Assembly: GCF_002860205.1 (NCBI RefSeq)
Contig: NZ_PGVB01000026.1
Location: 1 to 64,000, forward strand
DNA from: Bacillus sp. T33-2
GTDB taxonomy: Bacteria; Bacillota; Bacilli; Bacillales; Cytobacillaceae
Reading direction: 5' to 3'
Length of the DNA stretch: 64,000 nucleotides
Shown: positions 62,117 to 64,000 of the stretch, piece after piece
Position numbering within the stretch: position 1 is the stretch's first letter
Layout of the letters: each line of letters opens with the position of its first letter
The notes under the pieces: generated by a model
Told to the model about the DNA's origin: nothing
The model's input: the letters and a program-made list of their open reading frames with translations, nothing else
Databases searched by the model: none
Made by a program: the position numbers and the translations under genes

Positions 62117-62483
62117 CAGCCACAGCCTCCCTCGGCTCGGACAGATCTATATGGGCGTCTTGCGGCCGGCTGCTGAGGAACCGGACGGTTTCTGCTACCA
62201 CCTCAGTGACATAAACCCGTTTTCCTTCAGGATTGTCATAATGGCGCGTCTGGATCCGTCCTGTTACACCGATCACTGAACCCTTCCGGCAATAATTGAC
62301 GGTGTTTTCCGCAGTTTTTCTCCATAGCGTACAATGTACAAAATCCGCGTCAATTTCTCCGCTCGGATTGCGGTATTGGCGGTTCACGGCCAGCGTCACA
62401 TTTGCGACCGCTTTGCCATCAGCGGTATATTTGAGGTCTGGATCCCTTGTCAGCCGCCCCACGAGAATTACCTGGTTAATCAT
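62109..62483 (-). CDS. ssbB: Single-stranded DNA-binding protein SsbB
   Basis: This 124-residue OB-fold SSB starts [20 protein letters not shown] and contains [22 protein letters not shown] and [27 protein letters not shown]. It lacks the acidic DDDIPF-type tail of the essential SsbA. That length and lack of tail mark the SsbB paralogue, which coats incoming DNA during natural transformation. A ComK-type double AT box lies 117-160 bp upstream of the start, in agreement. The RBS is AAAGGAGA. It is divergent from ywpF. Confidence 0.9.
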   Translation of the reverse strand: MINQVILVGRLTRDPDLKYTADGKAVANVTLAVNRQYRNPSGEIDADFVHCTLWRKTAENTVNYCRKGSVIGVTGRIQTRHYDNPEGKRVYVTEVVAETVRFLSSRPQDAHIDLSEPREAVAVE

Positions 62484-62599
62484 TTTTCATCTCCTTTCTT
62501 TGTGATGGTTCCATCATATGCCTACAATCTTTTCGAGTAAAATCGCCAAAAATCATTAATGATTGACAAAAGTTCTCCTTGAACTCCCATTTATGGCTG

Positions 62600-62643
62600 A
62601 AAAACATATTTTTATATAATGATTAATATTAAAAATGCGATTT
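62600..62643 (-). promoter_or_regulatory. ComK-type K-box upstream of ssbB
   Basis: AAAA-N5-TTTT at 62600-62612, an 18-bp spacer, then AAAA-N5-ATTT at 62631-62643. Spacers of 8, 18 or 31 bp are those known for ComK. One position differs from consensus. Confidence 0.6.
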
Positions 62644-62701
62644 CCGTGTTTTTCACCGATATTTTTCGACATGAGGTTAAGTGCGCATTCTGAATGTGGT
62701 G

Positions 62702-62710
62702 TGTTATAAT
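62702..62710 (+). promoter_or_regulatory. Extended -10 promoter of ywpF
   Basis: TG-T-TATAAT is an extended -10 element 27 bp before the ywpF start. No good -35 is visible at 17 bp, which an extended -10 can tolerate. Confidence 0.6.
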
Positions 62711-62737
62711 TTGGGAAAACGATGGTTGGAGGTTGAC

Positions 62738-63172
62738 ATGAAAACTTTTAAACTGATTTCGATGCAAATCTCCGATGATGATGGGCTGACAGACATTGAA
62801 CTGGAGGATGGCCTTATCATTAACAAAGAGGATGATGAGAGCAGCTGGCTGATGGAGGCTTTTGTCGAACATAAGTATATCCCCTATTTTGATGATGCAT
62901 GCAGCAGTGACAAGGAGATAATCGCCCAAGTGGTCATTACAAAAAGGGAAAATGACCCTGCATCCTTTGCGACAAAAGTGTGTTCCGTGAAAAAACTAAA
63001 AGACCATGCAAGTGTTTTGCTTAAAGGTAAGCTGAAAAAGACAAAAAATGATTATCCAGAGCAATTGCTTGAGCATTTGTTGGAAAAAGGTTTGAGTGGT
63101 ACTGAGCTGCTCACCGAGTTCAAAGAAAAAATCATATCCCGCCCGAAGCTCGTCCTTCCAAAAAAAGGGTAA
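62738..63172 (+). CDS. ywpF: YwpF-like protein
   Basis: The 144-residue cytosolic protein starts MKTFKLISMQISDDDG, with LEDGLIINKEDDESSWLMEAF and QVVITKRENDPASF in the middle and a C-terminal helical region (LLEHLLEKGLSGTELLTEFKEK). Length and sequence fit the YwpF family of Bacillus (134-145 residues), which has no known function. The ATG 62738 has a TTGGAGG site 6 bp upstream. The frame extends to 62681 without support. It shares its promoter region with ssbB, so it could respond to ComK as well. Confidence 0.72.
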   Translation: MKTFKLISMQISDDDGLTDIELEDGLIINKEDDESSWLMEAFVEHKYIPYFDDACSSDKEIIAQVVITKRENDPASFATKVCSVKKLKDHASVLLKGKLKKTKNDYPEQLLEHLLEKGLSGTELLTEFKEKIISRPKLVLPKKG

Positions 63173-63174
63173 TG

Positions 63175-63205
63175 AACTCCAGTAACTTGTTCTGGAGTTT
63201 TTTTG
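63175..63205 (+). terminator. Intrinsic terminator of ywpF
   Basis: Eight-bp stem AACTCCAG/CTGGAGTT (63175-63182 with 63192-63199) followed by TTTTT. Confidence 0.9.
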
Positions 63206-63246
63206 TTTTAACGTACCGTCGGCTGATTTATGCTCTGCCGATGAAA

Positions 63247-63273
63247 AAGGACGGGTTGGATGCACCCGTCCTT
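63247..63273 (-). terminator. Intrinsic terminator of the lipoprotein gene
   Basis: Ten-bp stem (63247-63256 with 63264-63273), followed on the minus strand by TTTCAT after the stem's own T run. Confidence 0.85.
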
Positions 63274-63281
63274 CGTCTTCA

Positions 63282-63662
63282 CTATTGGTCTTCATCATTT
63301 CTGTTGTTGTCACCGTTATTATCCAGGTTGTCTGAAAGTCTGTCTTCTCCTGGAGTGTTGTTGTCCCCGCCGTTGTTGCCATTGTTTCCATTGTTTCCGT
63401 TGTTTCCGTTCCGGTTATTTTTAATGCCATCATCAACCGGGCCGCCGTTCCGGTTAGTTTTAACACCATCATCGACGCGGCCGTTATTGTTATTACCGCC
63501 ATTGTTATTGTTTCCGTTGTTATTGTTTCCGTTATCATCAGCCGGATTTTCTACATCAATATCATTTTCAGGCGGGGGATCCTGGTCATCATTATTACAG
63601 GCAGCCAGCAGCATAGCAGAAAGCAGGGAACCTCCGATTAACATCAACAGCCTTTTCTTCAT
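63282..63662 (-). CDS. Asn/Asp/Gly-rich lipoprotein
   Basis: The 126-residue protein has a lipoprotein signal peptide with lipobox LAAC (Cys22). The mature part is extremely low in complexity: runs of Asn-Gly and Asp, with two related segments (RVDDGVKTNRNG and PVDDGIKNNRNG). It is probably disordered and anchored to the outer face of the membrane. The sequence is encoded by AAC/AAT- and GGC/GGA-rich repeats prone to length change. The function is unknown. It is monocistronic. Confidence 0.78.
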   Translation of the reverse strand: MKKRLLMLIGGSLLSAMLLAACNNDDQDPPPENDIDVENPADDNGNNNNGNNNNGGNNNNGRVDDGVKTNRNGGPVDDGIKNNRNGNNGNNGNNGNNGGDNNTPGEDRLSDNLDNNGDNNRNDEDQ

Positions 63663-63830
63663 GATTCAATGCCCCTTTCATAGTGGAAAATCTATATTTT
63701 TGAACCTCATGGCTCGGTCTGCTGTTATATTGCCCATAACGCGGAAAAACCTTGCATGATTACTTGATAAATTTCCAGCTATGTTTAGGTATTGAATGAA
63801 ATTCTGCGCAAGAGTAATGCCCCGGGCATT

Positions 63831-63863
63831 AAGAAAACCGGCTGGCATGCCAACCGGTTTCTT
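63831..63863. terminator. Bidirectional hairpin near the right edge
   Basis: Stem AAGAAAACCGG-CTGG/CCAA-CCGGTTTCTT (63831-63845 with 63849-63863) around a short loop. Minus-strand T content suggests that it ends a gene entering from the right. Confidence 0.65.
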
Positions 63864-63944
63864 CTGCTATTTAGCAAATATCTTTCCGTTTCACTCGCAA
63901 GATCACCTGCCAGCTCCCATAGGCCACCCTTCTCCTATTTAAGG

Positions 63945-64000
63945 CTAAATATAATTCCGTTTCTCATACAAGTCCGCCATTAATTGCAACTGACGGGCCT
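63945..64000 (-). CDS. Possible 3' end of a gene continuing beyond the window
   Basis: On the minus strand one frame is open from the edge to a TAG at 63945, reading ARQLQLMADLYEKRNYI. Another frame reads VAINGGLV, a TGA, then ETELYLALN, which resembles the end of FabZ (dehydratase) with a stop in place of a Cys codon. The 55 bases are too few to decide. Confidence 0.25.
   Translation of the reverse strand, partial: ARQLQLMADLYEKRNYI

Noticed and set aside
63792-63983. 63-residue plus-strand ORF at the right edge
   Set aside because: It crosses the bidirectional hairpin at 63831-63863 and has no RBS.
1-64000. Prophage, integrative element or insertion sequence
   Set aside because: No integrase, transposase, phage structural gene or target-site duplication was recognised.

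Overview
The window looks like the chromosome of a Bacillaceae bacterium close to Mesobacillus or Bacillus infantis. The evidence is strong Shine-Dalgarno sites, frequent GTG/TTG starts, CcpA-type, Fnr-type, ComK-type and SigD-type regulatory sites, an OpuF-type osmolyte transporter with permease and binding protein fused, and ywqA/ywqB, ssbB/ywpF and yknWX homologues. I recognised no rRNA, tRNA, CRISPR array, phage or insertion sequence.

Layout. 0-6.6 kb: a 52-bp tandem repeat at the left edge, the opuFA-opuFB operon, a small membrane-associated protein, a chemoreceptor behind a SigD-like promoter, and the tail of a CGNR zinc-finger gene. 6.6-15.4 kb is a graveyard: two orphan oligopeptide-type permeases, then decayed HIT, PbuE-like MFS, LysR, LysE and PTS-IIC-like genes, mixed with intact ANT, GNAT and HAD genes. 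15.8-18.6 kb: a VOC protein, a secreted protein and a mutarotase-like protein.

18.7-36.1 kb is the most unusual part. It holds three paralogous copies of the poorly understood yhf gene set (E. coli nomenclature). Module 1 is yhfZ-Y-U-T-S plus a ComB-like phosphatase. Module 2 is yhfZ, then yhfY-U-T, php, yhfS, yhfX, yhfW and nagB, with a divergent HAD phosphatase. Module 3 is yhfY-U-T only. Seven copies of a palindrome TAC-N8-GTA sit at the promoters of all three modules, both yhfZ regulators and the HAD gene, which suggests one YhfZ-type regulon. A single-PRD protein, a small protein with two invariant cysteines and a polytopic membrane protein always occur together and may be a transport or group-translocation system. 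PLP enzymes, a phosphotriesterase homologue, a mutase and NagB would process the product, probably an amino-sugar-like or phosphorylated compound. That last step is inference.

36.3-46.8 kb: a truncated esterase, an ArgH-like lyase, an ABC importer of the Fe3+/aminoethylphosphonate/polyamine type, and a ROK regulator divergent from a secreted PIG-L deacetylase, with XylR-like operators and a cre site between them. 46.9-53.2 kb: a TudS-like/ECF/LysR operon, a PIN toxin-antitoxin pair, an Fnr-box oxidoreductase and a methyltransferase. 53.3-64 kb: a heptad-repeat protein, yknWX without yknYZ, a SWIM plus SNF2 pair, ssbB behind a ComK-type box, ywpF and an Asn-rich lipoprotein. Two intergenic arrays with a 21-bp period and a dispersed 20-bp palindrome (five copies) are not explained by any gene.
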